Notes: generated by a model from the sequence alone, not told the origin. A stretch of 9,999 nucleotides of DNA from Pseudomonadota bacterium (GCA_009778425.1 WRJU01000195.1:1-9999), one strand, 5' to 3'; positions 1 through 6,820 are shown, counted from the stretch's first letter. A program made the numbers and translations.

Positions 1-852
1 AAAATGCTCTTCGGCAGTCCCCGTAACAGTGACATTCTCACGGCTTTCCTGCAAGCCGCCCTCCCCTTGCCCGACGATGACTACTCCGAAATCACCCTGT
101 TGAACCCGTTTTCCGAGAATGATTATCCCAGCGAGAAGATCAGCATCCTCGACATTCAGGCCAGGACGACTTCCGGCAGGCTGTTGGACATCGAAATACA
201 GGTGAAAAACCACGCCGCCATGCGCGAGCGCATCGTGTACTATCTGGCGAAAATGCTCACCGGACAGATAAGCGAGGGCAATCCATACGCGCAACTCAAG
301 CCCGCCATCTGTATCCTGATCACTGATTTCATTCTGATTGCGGAAAACCACGCTTACCACAACCGCTACCGGTTCCGGGATGCCCGGACGCAATCCGAAT
401 TCACCGATCTCGCGGAAATCAACACGCTGGAACTGCCAAAACTACCAAATGAAGCAGATGGTTCTAAACTATGGGCATGGCTGGAATTTCTGAAGACCGA
501 TAGCAAGGAGCGCATGGAAATGCTGGCAGAGAAAAATCCCGACGTAAAAAAAGCTGTGGTGCGCTTGGCAAAACTGTCTGCCGACGAAAAAGCGCGGATG
601 CTGCATGAAGCACGACTGAAGGCAGAGATGGACGCCTATGCGTATCAGGAAGACGCCCGGAAGCTGGGCTTGGCGGAAGGTCGGGCGGAGGGTCGTGCGG
701 AAGGCCGGACGGAAGGAAACAAAGAAGCGCGCCTGGACGTTGCCTGCAACATGGTAGAGATGGGGCTTTCCACGGAAGTCATTGCAGGCGCAACGGGCTT
801 GCCCCTGGACGAAATACGCGCCTTGCAAACCTCGGGTTCGTCCCGATCCTGA
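1..852 (+). CDS. Rpn family recombination-promoting nuclease / PD-(D/E)XK transposase-family protein (5' end outside window)
   Basis: Members of this family are endonuclease-like proteins linked to RecA-independent horizontal DNA transfer; many were first annotated as putative transposases. The reading frame is open from base 1 (AAA) through the ATG at 4, giving K-M-L-F-G. This matches the family's FKxLFG motif near the N terminus, so the ATG at 4 is probably an internal Met and roughly 20-30 residues lie upstream. Counting from that Met, the nuclease core shows D50 (ILDIQA) and the E64-x-Q66 pair in LDIEIQVKNH, which fits the D...ExQ/K active site. The region around AYHNRYRFRD and LELPKLP is typical of the family. 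The C-terminal third is charged and helical and carries a tandem AEGR repeat (residues 224-235), followed by a short helical segment ending SGSSRS. Some parts look less GC-rich than the neighbouring genes, which fits an acquired gene. The family call is firm; biological function in this host is unknown. Confidence 0.85.
   Translation, partial: KMLFGSPRNSDILTAFLQAALPLPDDDYSEITLLNPFSENDYPSEKISILDIQARTTSGRLLDIEIQVKNHAAMRERIVYYLAKMLTGQISEGNPYAQLKPAICILITDFILIAENHAYHNRYRFRDARTQSEFTDLAEINTLELPKLPNEADGSKLWAWLEFLKTDSKERMEMLAEKNPDVKKAVVRLAKLSADEKARMLHEARLKAEMDAYAYQEDARKLGLAEGRAEGRAEGRTEGNKEARLDVACNMVEMGLSTEVIAGATGLPLDEIRALQTSGSSRS
673..708 (+). repeat. Three tandem 12-bp units encoding AEGR
   Basis: Three consecutive 12-bp units (673-684, 685-696, 697-708) each encode Ala-Glu-Gly-Arg, and a fourth diverged unit encodes Thr-Glu-Gly-Asn (709-720). 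Synonymous third-position differences separate the units (GGT CGG, GGT CGT, GGC CGG), so this is an older duplication and not a fresh one. Similar EGR/EGK runs are common in the C-terminal region of Rpn-family proteins. Gain or loss of a unit would keep the reading frame. Confidence 0.8.
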
Positions 853-1707
853 TTACTCCCCAAAACTTCCCATCGCCTCGCCCATCCTGACCGGCTTTCC
901 CGGTAACCAGCCCGACGCGAAGCGTGTGTCCGGGCGGGCGAAGAGGGCCACCACGGTCGAGCCGAGTTTGAAGCGCCCCATCTCCGCCCCCTGCGCCAGC
1001 TCAATGGCGTGGTCGCCGCCTTCGTAATTCCAAAGGCCCACCCTGCGGCCATGCGGTGGCGTCACCACACCATGCCAGACAGTTTCCACGCTGCCGACGA
1101 TTACCGCGCCAACAAGCACGAGCGCAAACGGCCCCTGCTCCGACTCGAACACGCACACCACCCGTTCGTTGCGGGCGAATAAACCCGGTATCTTGCGCGC
1201 CATCAGTGGATTGACCGAAAAAAGGCTCCCCGGCACATGAATCATGCGGACGAGCCGTCCGGCGCAAGGCATGTGAATGCGGTGATAGTCGCGCGGGCTC
1301 AAGTAGAGCGTGGCAAAGCCGCCGTTCTCGAATTTCTTCGCTGCCCCCTCATCGCCGCCAAGAAGAGCACGGATCGAATAGTGATGCCCCTTGGCCTGGA
1401 AAATCTGCTCGCCCGCAATGGCCCCGCACTCGCTGATTGCGCCATCGACCGGGCAAACGAGATCGGCATCGGCAAGCGGTCGGGCATCAGAGCGCAACGC
1501 GCGGGCGAAAAAATCGTTGAAATTCGCGTAAGCAAGCAAATTCGGTTCTGCCGCTTCGCTCATATCGACGCGATAACGATGCGCAAACGCAGCGATGGCC
1601 GCCGATGTGAACGCCCCCATCTTCCGGTTCGCAAACCAACCCGCCAGACGGCTCAACATCCGTTTGGGCAACAGATACTGGAGCAGGACAGCAAAAAACT
1701 CAGACAT
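853..1707 (-). CDS. psd: Phosphatidylserine decarboxylase proenzyme
   Basis: This inner-membrane enzyme converts phosphatidylserine to phosphatidylethanolamine, the main phospholipid of most Gram-negative bacteria. The 284-residue product carries the family's signatures: VDGA with D88, DYHRIHMP (residues 140-147, with H142 and H145), and FKLGST with S250. In this family the chain cleaves itself at the Gly-Ser bond of LGST, splitting into beta and alpha subunits, and the serine becomes the pyruvoyl cofactor. An Asp-His-Ser relay (here probably D88, H145, S250) is known to drive this. The N terminus (residues 1-30) is hydrophobic and basic, as expected for membrane association. The ATG at 1707 is preceded by GAGGT with a 6-base spacer, which supports this start. 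It is slightly shorter than the E. coli protein (322 residues) but has no missing motif. It converges on the Rpn gene with no bases between the two stop codons and is divergent from cutA. Confidence 0.97.
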   Translation of the reverse strand: MSEFFAVLLQYLLPKRMLSRLAGWFANRKMGAFTSAAIAAFAHRYRVDMSEAAEPNLLAYANFNDFFARALRSDARPLADADLVCPVDGAISECGAIAGEQIFQAKGHHYSIRALLGGDEGAAKKFENGGFATLYLSPRDYHRIHMPCAGRLVRMIHVPGSLFSVNPLMARKIPGLFARNERVVCVFESEQGPFALVLVGAVIVGSVETVWHGVVTPPHGRRVGLWNYEGGDHAIELAQGAEMGRFKLGSTVVALFARPDTRFASGWLPGKPVRMGEAMGSFGE

Positions 1708-1744
1708 GAATCGACCTCGAACCCTGAAAATGAAACAAAGCAGT

Positions 1745-1777
1745 AATTATGCGCCACGATATGGTTACATAATGCGC
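1745..1777. promoter_or_regulatory. Overlapping divergent promoters for psd and cutA
   Basis: The 97-bp gap between psd and cutA contains the hexamer CATAAT twice in opposite orientation. One copy is on + at 1768-1773, reading towards cutA. The other is on - at 1751-1746 (ATTATG on +), reading towards psd. Sixteen bases separate them, so each -10-like hexamer occupies about the -35 position of the other. Predicted leaders would be about 25 nt for cutA and 32 nt for psd. The -35 match (ATTATG) is weak in both directions. The two copies also form an imperfect direct repeat (AATTATGCGC and CATAATGCGC), which might be an operator. The promoter call is inferred from the sequence only. Confidence 0.45.
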
Positions 1778-1804
1778 AGCACCACCGCTTAAGGACTTTT
1801 GATC

Positions 1805-2152
1805 ATGGCCGAAGTGCTTCTCGCCCTCACCACCTTGCCCGACCGAGCGAGCGCGGACATGCTGGCGGCGCAGCTCATCGAGGAACATCTCGCGGCCTGC
1901 GTGAATATCCTCGCGCCGTGTGGGTCGGTGTACCGCTGGCAGGGCATGGTCGAGACGGCCAGCGAGATACCCCTGCTCATCAAGACCACCCGCGACCGTT
2001 ACCCGGCGCTTGAAGCGGCGGTACAGGCCATGCACCCATACGAAGTCCCGGAATTGATCGCGCTGCCCGTCGCATGCGGGCTGCCCGCTTATCTTGACTG
2101 GGTGGCCGCTTCGGTTACGATGCCGAACCTGCCGCCGTCCTCCACTGCTTGA
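1805..2152 (+). CDS. cutA: CutA divalent-cation tolerance protein
   Basis: CutA is a small, very stable trimeric protein, related in fold to PII signal proteins. In E. coli, mutations at the locus alter copper tolerance, but its biochemical role is unsettled. The 115-residue product shows the full family pattern: LTTLPDRASA near the start, LAACVNIL, SVYRWQGMVE, EIPLLIKTTRDRYPAL, HPYEVPELIALPV and YLDWV near the end. I place the start at the ATG at 1805, nine bases after an AAGGA ribosome binding site at 1791-1795; the in-frame TTG at 1799 would leave poor spacing. It is the first gene of a + strand block and lies 16 bases before dsbD, an arrangement also known from E. coli, where dsbD was once called cutA2. 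Length is normal. Confidence 0.95.
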   Translation: MAEVLLALTTLPDRASADMLAAQLIEEHLAACVNILAPCGSVYRWQGMVETASEIPLLIKTTRDRYPALEAAVQAMHPYEVPELIALPVACGLPAYLDWVAASVTMPNLPPSSTA

Positions 2153-2168
2153 TCTTGCGCCTCGCCTC

Positions 2169-3782
2169 ATGCCGATTTTCCGACGCCCGCCGTTTGCCGC
2201 TTTCGCTTTCTTCTTCATGTGTCTGCTGGCGCTTTGCGCGCCGTGCGCGCAAGCTGATGAGCCGCTCGCCGTAGAAAAAGCCTTCGCCATGCGCGCGCGC
2301 GCGATCAGTCCCGATACGGTGGAAGTCCTCTTTGAAATCGCGCCCAATTACTACCTTTATGGCGAACGTTTCGCGTTTGCGGCAATCCCTGCCGAGGTCA
2401 CTCTCGGCCACGTCGACCGTCCGCCCGGCGAGCGCAAGAACGATCTCATTTTTGGAGAAGTCGAAACCTATCGCGGCCAACTGCGCATGCGCTTAGCCGT
2501 CAGCGCGCCCCAGGGGATCGAGCGCTTCACCCTGGCCGTAACGAGTCAGGGCTGTTGGGAGGGCGGCATATGCTATCCCCCCACGGTACAGCGCGCTGAA
2601 ATCGATCTGACCGCATTTGCAGAAAATGCTGGTAACGACGGCGCGAATAGTTCAACGAACGACAACGGCAATGAAAGCGGGCGTCTGGCCGGCTTGCTTT
2701 CTTCTGCCAGCACGCCACTGGCATTGGCCATTTTCTTCGGCCTCGGCCTGTTGCTGGCATTTACACCTTGCGTCTTTCCGATGATTCCGATCTTGTCCGG
2801 CATCATCGTCGGATCGGGCGCTTCCGTCTCGCGTCCGCGCGCGTTGGCGCTCTCGATTGCCTACGTGCTCGGCATGGCTCTGGTCTACGCCCTGGCGGGC
2901 GTCGTTGCCGGACTGACCGGCTCCCTGTTTTCAGCCGCGTTGCAAAACACCTGGGTTCCATTGGTTTTCGCCCTGCTGTTCGTGCTGCTGGCGCTGTCGA
3001 TGTTCGGCCTTTTTGAACTGCGGCTGCCGGTAGCGCTGCAAAACCGGCTCGCCCATGCCGCCAATCGCGAAAAGGGCGGCCATCTCGGTGGCGTAGCGCT
3101 GATGGGCGCAATCTCGGCGCTGATCGTCAGTCCCTGCGTTACGGCTCCCCTGGCGGGAGCGCTGCTTTACATCGGTAAAACCGGCGACGCAGTACTGGGC
3201 GGGCTGGCGCTCTTCGCGCTCGCGCTGGGCATGGGCGTGCCGCTCATCATCGTGGCGCTGGCGGCGCATTCATTGCTGCCCAAGGCCGGGCCGTGGATGG
3301 AGAGGGTCCGGAAAGCGGCGGGCGTACTGTTGCTGGCAGTCGCGCTATGGATAGCCTCGCCGGTGTTGCCGGGGCTTTTCTTCGCGCATCCTGACGCGGC
3401 ATCCTTGCCCGCTTTCGAGAACATCAGCTCAGAAATCGAACTCGATGCCCGATTGAAAGCCCCCGACGACCGTCCGGTTCTTCTCGATTTTTATGCCGAC
3501 TGGTGCGCGTCCTGCAAAGAGATGGAGCGCGATACCTTCAGCGATCCGGCAGTCGCCGCGCGGATGGCGCGCATGCGGCTGCTGCGGGTCGACGTCACCG
3601 CCTACAATGATTCACACAAGGCGCTGCTCGGGCGCTTTGGCCTCGTCGGCCCCCCTGGCATTGTGTTTTTCAGCATGGACGGCCAGCCGCGCGACGATCT
3701 GCGCGTGGTGGGATTCATGCCCGCCGCCAAATTTTCCGCACTGCTCGACCGTGCGCTGGCGTCGCTTTCGGGCTATAATTAA
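2169..3782 (+). CDS. dsbD: Thiol:disulfide interchange protein DsbD, shortened membrane domain
   Basis: DsbD carries electrons from cytosolic thioredoxin across the inner membrane to periplasmic DsbC/DsbG-type and cytochrome c maturation proteins. All six redox cysteines are present in three modules: C129 and C135 in the N-terminal periplasmic domain (QGCWEGGICYPP); C201 (TPCVFPMIP) and C323 (SPCVTAPL) in the membrane domain; and C446-A-S-C449 in the C-terminal thioredoxin domain (YADWCASCKE). A signal peptide covers residues 1-29, with probable cleavage after AQA. The ATG at 2169 is chosen because it begins this peptide; no good ribosome binding site precedes it, so coupling to cutA is likely. 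A Gly/Asn/Ser-rich linker (about 152-172) joins the first two modules. I count only six membrane segments (about 183-213, 225-250, 262-284, 307-335, 341-370, 383-405). The stretch from GPWME to the CxxC is about 54 residues shorter than in E. coli, which removes the equivalents of segments 7 and 8. Even parity keeps the thioredoxin domain in the periplasm. Confidence 0.95.
   Translation: MPIFRRPPFAAFAFFFMCLLALCAPCAQADEPLAVEKAFAMRARAISPDTVEVLFEIAPNYYLYGERFAFAAIPAEVTLGHVDRPPGERKNDLIFGEVETYRGQLRMRLAVSAPQGIERFTLAVTSQGCWEGGICYPPTVQRAEIDLTAFAENAGNDGANSSTNDNGNESGRLAGLLSSASTPLALAIFFGLGLLLAFTPCVFPMIPILSGIIVGSGASVSRPRALALSIAYVLGMALVYALAGVVAGLTGSLFSAALQNTWVPLVFALLFVLLALSMFGLFELRLPVALQNRLAHAANREKGGHLGGVALMGAISALIVSPCVTAPLAGALLYIGKTGDAVLGGLALFALALGMGVPLIIVALAAHSLLPKAGPWMERVRKAAGVLLLAVALWIASPVLPGLFFAHPDAASLPAFENISSEIELDARLKAPDDRPVLLDFYADWCASCKEMERDTFSDPAVAARMARMRLLRVDVTAYNDSHKALLGRFGLVGPPGIVFFSMDGQPRDDLRVVGFMPAAKFSALLDRALASLSGYN
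3774..3779 (+). promoter_or_regulatory. Possible -10 element for the rib-nusB block
   Basis: A perfect TATAAT lies across the last codons of dsbD, 28 bases before the ribE start codon. Transcription would begin near 3786 and leave a leader of about 20 nt. No convincing -35 hexamer lies 16-18 bases upstream (gtgcgc region), and there is no extended -10 TG, so this is a candidate only. The short leader leaves no room for an FMN riboswitch. Confidence 0.3.
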
Positions 3783-3807
3783 TCATTTTTCATTCTTCCG
3801 TACTCTT

Positions 3808-4425
3808 ATGTTCTCCGGTATCGTGGCTGCGGTCGGCCGTATCGAACAGATCGAGCCCTTGGGCAACGGGCTGCGTCTCACCGTAGAGACCGGCGGGCTT
3901 GACCTCGATGGCGTCGCCCTCGGCGACAGTATCGCCAACAGCGGCGTGTGCCTGACCGTGATCGCGCTTGACGGCAGCCGGGTGAAATTCGACGTTTCGC
4001 GCGAAACCCTCAACTGCTCGGTCGGGCTGGATCGTGTGGGCAGCGCGCTCAATCTTGAAAAGGCGCTCGCCTTGAACGGACTCATCGGCGGCCATCTGGT
4101 CACGGGGCATGTGGACGGTATCGGCGAAATCATGAATTTCGCGTCTCTGGCCGAGAGCTTTGAACTGGTCGTGCGCGCGCCGGACTCCATCGCGGGCTAC
4201 ATCGCGCGCAAGGGTTCCGTCACCGTCAACGGCGTGAGCCTGACGGTCAATGACGTCCACGGGCGCGATTTTTCGATCAACCTGATCCCGCATACGATTG
4301 CCGTCACCAATTTCAAGCATCTGAAAACGGGCGACAAGGTCAACCTCGAAATCGACCTCATTGCCCGTTACGTCGAGCGTATGATGGCTTGGCGCGAAGA
4401 ACAGGATGCGGAAAACGCTGTCTGA
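3808..4425 (+). CDS. ribE: Riboflavin synthase, alpha subunit
   Basis: This enzyme makes riboflavin by transferring a four-carbon unit between two molecules of 6,7-dimethyl-8-ribityllumazine, the last step of the pathway. The 205-residue product starts MFSGIV, close to the family's MFTGIV, and shows the internal duplication of two lumazine-binding barrels. The first barrel contains GDSIANSGVCLTV (S41, C48) and GGHLVTGHVDG (H96, H101). The second contains KGSVTVNGVSLTVNDV (S144) and D183 in EIDLIARYVER. These residues line the active site between barrels of neighbouring subunits in the family. Length is typical. No Shine-Dalgarno sequence precedes the ATG at 3808; the upstream stretch is pyrimidine-rich. 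The start is fixed by the conserved N terminus. It lies 25 bases after dsbD and 44 before ribBX. The symbol follows the common ribE usage; E. coli calls this gene ribC. Confidence 0.96.
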   Translation: MFSGIVAAVGRIEQIEPLGNGLRLTVETGGLDLDGVALGDSIANSGVCLTVIALDGSRVKFDVSRETLNCSVGLDRVGSALNLEKALALNGLIGGHLVTGHVDGIGEIMNFASLAESFELVVRAPDSIAGYIARKGSVTVNGVSLTVNDVHGRDFSINLIPHTIAVTNFKHLKTGDKVNLEIDLIARYVERMMAWREEQDAENAV

Positions 4426-4469
4426 GTTTCCCGTACCTGCCTCCTTCCCAAATTACGTTGAGCCAAAAA

Positions 4470-5666
4470 ATGAGCGCGCAAATCCATAACATCCCGATGC
4501 AAGCCCCTGCGCACAAGAGCGCGCTGTCCCCCATTTCCGAGATCATCGCCGAGATCAAAGCCGGACGCGTCGTCGTGCTCGTCGACGAGGAAGAGCGCGA
4601 GAACGAAGGCGACCTGCTGATGGCCGCCGAATTCGTCACTCCGGAAGCCATCAATTTCATGGTCACGCATGGTCGCGGCCTCGTCTGCCTGACGCTCACC
4701 GCCGAGCGTTGCGAACAACTCGGCCTCGAGCAAATGGTCAAGGACAACCGCACCCAGTACGGCACGGCCTTTACCGCCTCCATCGAAGCCGCCTCCGGCG
4801 TGACGACAGGCATCTCGGCCTACGACCGCGCCCACACGATTCAGGTGGCCGTTGCCCGCCACGCCAAACCGGAAGACATCGTAACGCCCGGCCACATCTT
4901 TCCGCTCACCGCCCAGAAAGGCGGCGTGCTGATCCGCGCGGGTCACACCGAAGCCGGTTGCGACCTTGCCCAGCTTGCCGGGCTGGAACCGGCAGCGGTC
5001 ATCTGCGAAGTGCTCAAGGAAGACGGTACGATGGCGCGGCTGCCCGATCTGGTCGAGTTCGCCAGCAGGCACGAACTCAAGATCGGAGCCATCCGCGATC
5101 TCATCGAGTACCGTGCCGCCAACGAACGCTTGATCGAGCATATCGCCGACAAGGAAATCGACACGCCTTACGGGCATTTCCACCTCGCGGCCTTCCGTGA
5201 CAAAACTTCGGATGACGTACATTTCGCGGTCTACCACGGCGACATCCGTCCCGAGGTCGAAACCTTCGTTCGCGTACATGAGTCGGTTTCTTTCGTCGAT
5301 TTTCTCGATTTTTCCCCCGGCAGCCATTCCTTTCCGCTTCACCAGGCGTTCACCGGGCTGGCCGAAGCCGAGGCAGGCGTCGTCGTGCTCCTGTACCGCC
5401 CACAAACCGGGCAGGAACTGCTCGACCACATCATTGGCTGCGGCGCGCCGCAACCACGCTGGGACGCAAGGCTCTTCGGCGTCGGCGCGCAAATCCTGCG
5501 CAGCCTCAACGTCGGCAAGATGCGCTTGCTGTCCAGCCCGCGCAAGATTCCCAACATGGCCGGTTTCGGGCTCGAAATCACGGGCTTTCTCACACATCCG
5601 GAGCCATGCGGCAACCGGGATGCCCTGCCCGCCCCCCATCCTGACGCTTCCTGCAAGCCTGACTGA
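4470..5666 (+). CDS. ribB: RibBX: 3,4-dihydroxy-2-butanone-4-phosphate synthase fused to an inactive GTP cyclohydrolase II-like domain
   Basis: The N-terminal half (about residues 18-215) is a complete DHBP synthase, which turns ribulose 5-phosphate into the four-carbon precursor of riboflavin. Its acidic metal site DEEERENEGDL (39-49), the HGRGLVCLTLT segment and the RAGHTEAGCDL motif (156-166) are intact. The C-terminal half (about 230-375) aligns with GTP cyclohydrolase II, keeping FGVGAQILRSLNVGKMRLLSSPRKI-type structure (336-360), but RVHES (268-272) is followed by SFVDFLDFSPG in place of the cysteine-rich zinc motif, and the EGRGIGL motif is replaced by PQTGQELL. GTP cyclohydrolase activity is therefore not expected. 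Such hybrids are often annotated ribBA but are known in Proteobacteria as ribBX. I chose the ATG at 4470 for the typical N terminus, although only a weak GAG precedes it. It sits between ribE and ribH; a true ribA should exist elsewhere. Confidence 0.93.
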   Translation: MSAQIHNIPMQAPAHKSALSPISEIIAEIKAGRVVVLVDEEERENEGDLLMAAEFVTPEAINFMVTHGRGLVCLTLTAERCEQLGLEQMVKDNRTQYGTAFTASIEAASGVTTGISAYDRAHTIQVAVARHAKPEDIVTPGHIFPLTAQKGGVLIRAGHTEAGCDLAQLAGLEPAAVICEVLKEDGTMARLPDLVEFASRHELKIGAIRDLIEYRAANERLIEHIADKEIDTPYGHFHLAAFRDKTSDDVHFAVYHGDIRPEVETFVRVHESVSFVDFLDFSPGSHSFPLHQAFTGLAEAEAGVVVLLYRPQTGQELLDHIIGCGAPQPRWDARLFGVGAQILRSLNVGKMRLLSSPRKIPNMAGFGLEITGFLTHPEPCGNRDALPAPHPDASCKPD

Positions 5667-5705
5667 ACTCAAACCCTTTTTCGCTTTTCCTCCCTGCACG
5701 ACATC

Positions 5706-6176
5706 ATGTTCCGCTACGACGGCATTACTGAATACGATATTGACCTCGACGGCCAAGGGCTTCGCATTGGCATCGTCATGAGCCGCTTCAACCCGGATGT
5801 GGGCGAAGGGCTGCTTTCAGCCTGCATCGAGGAATTGCGCGCCCTCGGCGTCGCTCCTGCCGAAATCCGGATTGCCACCGTACCCGGCGCGCTCGAAATT
5901 CCGCTGGCGCTGCAACGCCTTGCCCGCAGCGGCCAGTTCGATGCGCTGGTGGCGCTGGGCGCGGTCATCCGTGGCGAGACTTACCACTTCGAGCTGGTTT
6001 CCAACGAAATGGGTGCGGGCATCTCCCAGGTCGCGCTTGACAGCGGCCTACCGATTGCCAACGGCGTACTGACCACTGAAGACGATGATCAGGCGCTGGC
6101 GCGAAACCATGACAAGGGCAGAGACTGCGCGCGCACGGCAGTCGAGATGGCCAAGTTGCTGAAGGCAATGCCATGA
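5706..6176 (+). CDS. ribH: 6,7-dimethyl-8-ribityllumazine synthase (beta subunit)
   Basis: Lumazine synthase condenses the DHBP made by RibBX with 5-amino-6-ribitylaminouracil to give the substrate of RibE; the family forms pentamers or 60-subunit shells. The 156-residue product has F28 in SRFN, PGALEIP (60-66), GAVIRGETYHFE (86-97) with the catalytic-site H94, and NGVLTTED (119-126). The C-terminal phosphate-binding stretch, ARNHDKGRDCARTAVEM, is about four residues shorter than the usual RAGxKAGNKGxEA form. From memory this shorter form is common in betaproteobacterial homologues, so it is not a defect. No Shine-Dalgarno sequence precedes the ATG at 5706; the leader is rich in C and T. It is 39 bases after ribBX, and its stop codon overlaps the nusB start in an ATGA, so nusB translation is probably coupled to it. 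Confidence 0.96.
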   Translation: MFRYDGITEYDIDLDGQGLRIGIVMSRFNPDVGEGLLSACIEELRALGVAPAEIRIATVPGALEIPLALQRLARSGQFDALVALGAVIRGETYHFELVSNEMGAGISQVALDSGLPIANGVLTTEDDDQALARNHDKGRDCARTAVEMAKLLKAMP

Positions 6177-6751
6177 GCCGGGAAGGACGACGGGAAATCG
6201 CCGCGCGGCATCGGGCGCGCGAACTCGCGCTGCAAGGCCTCTACCAGTGGCTACTGAACCAGCCCAGGGAGACGCGCATGGAAGAAATACGAGCCCCATC
6301 CATCGGGCTTTCGTCATCGTCGCCGCAAGCGCAATTACACGCCATCGAAGAACTTCTCGCCAGCGCCGCGCGGGAAGGCAAACCCTCGGAAAGAAAAACC
6401 AGTTCGCGCACCCCGCCGGACGCCGAATTCTTCGCTGCCCTGCTGCAAGGCGCAGCGCGTGAAGCGCCCGAAGCGCGCAAAATCATCGAACCGCTACTCA
6501 CGCGCGCCATCGCGGAACTCTCGCCGGTCGAACACGCGATCCTGTTGCTGAGCGTTTTCGAACTGCGCCACGACATTGGGACGCCCTACCGCGTCATCAT
6601 CAACGAAGCCATCGAACTGGCAAAAAAATACGGCGCCGCAGACGGGCACAAATTCATCAACGGCGTACTCGACCGCGCAGTGGCCAGCCTGCGTCCCGAA
6701 GAAGTCGCCGCTACGCGCGCACAGGGGCCGGGCAAAAACGGGCGCGGCTGA
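6173..6751 (+). CDS. nusB: Transcription antitermination factor NusB, enlarged
   Basis: NusB binds boxA RNA together with NusE (S10) and supports antitermination of rRNA operons. The 192-residue product is an all-helical protein with the usual landmarks: an Arg-rich first helix (ARHRARELALQGLYQWLL, about 11-28), the EHAILLLSVFELRHD helix (120-134), PYRVIINEAIELAKKYG (138-154) and DGHKFINGVLDRAV (157-170). It is about 50 residues longer than E. coli NusB (139). Some 33 of the extra residues lie between W26 and F87, including a Ser-rich stretch (SIGLSSSSPQAQ) and a basic, Pro/Ser-rich one (REGKPSERKTSSRTPPD). The rest is a basic Gly-rich C-terminal tail. The start at 6173 shares bases with the ribH stop (ATGA), and an AAGG lies just upstream. 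Linkage of ribH and nusB is widespread. A strong terminator lies 69 bases downstream. Confidence 0.95.
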   Translation: MSREGRREIAARHRARELALQGLYQWLLNQPRETRMEEIRAPSIGLSSSSPQAQLHAIEELLASAAREGKPSERKTSSRTPPDAEFFAALLQGAAREAPEARKIIEPLLTRAIAELSPVEHAILLLSVFELRHDIGTPYRVIINEAIELAKKYGAADGHKFINGVLDRAVASLRPEEVAATRAQGPGKNGRG

Positions 6752-6820
6752 AGCATTTCGGCCAGGGCGTCGTTCTTGCGGGGCAATCCCCGAAAGAGCT
6801 TCTTTGGCCTTTGAGCGTAG

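Noticed and set aside
1..852. Transposase of an insertion sequence
   Set aside because: The PD-(D/E)XK Rpn family is often labelled transposase, but no terminal inverted repeats or target duplications are visible at its 3' side, where the psd stop codon abuts directly.
1237..1746. Open frame on + opposite psd
   Set aside because: Covered by a confident psd on the other strand; no recognisable protein and no ribosome binding site.
2169..3782. dsbD as a broken gene because of the shortened membrane domain
   Set aside because: The frame is continuous, the signal peptide and all six redox cysteines are intact, and the even number of lost helices keeps topology, so it looks functional.
3780..3810. 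FMN riboswitch ahead of the rib genes
   Set aside because: Only 25 bases lie between dsbD and ribE, and the conserved RFN-element blocks are not present there or before ribBX.
4368..5756. Long (462-codon) open frame on - antisense to ribBX
   Set aside because: It lies opposite a well-conserved gene, has no ribosome binding site or recognisable domain, and its composition is what a GC-rich reverse strand produces.
6779..6805. Small hairpins after nusB (CGGGG-caat-CCCCG and AAAGA-gct-TCTTT)
   Set aside because: Short stems with no following T-run; the real terminator is the longer structure just downstream.
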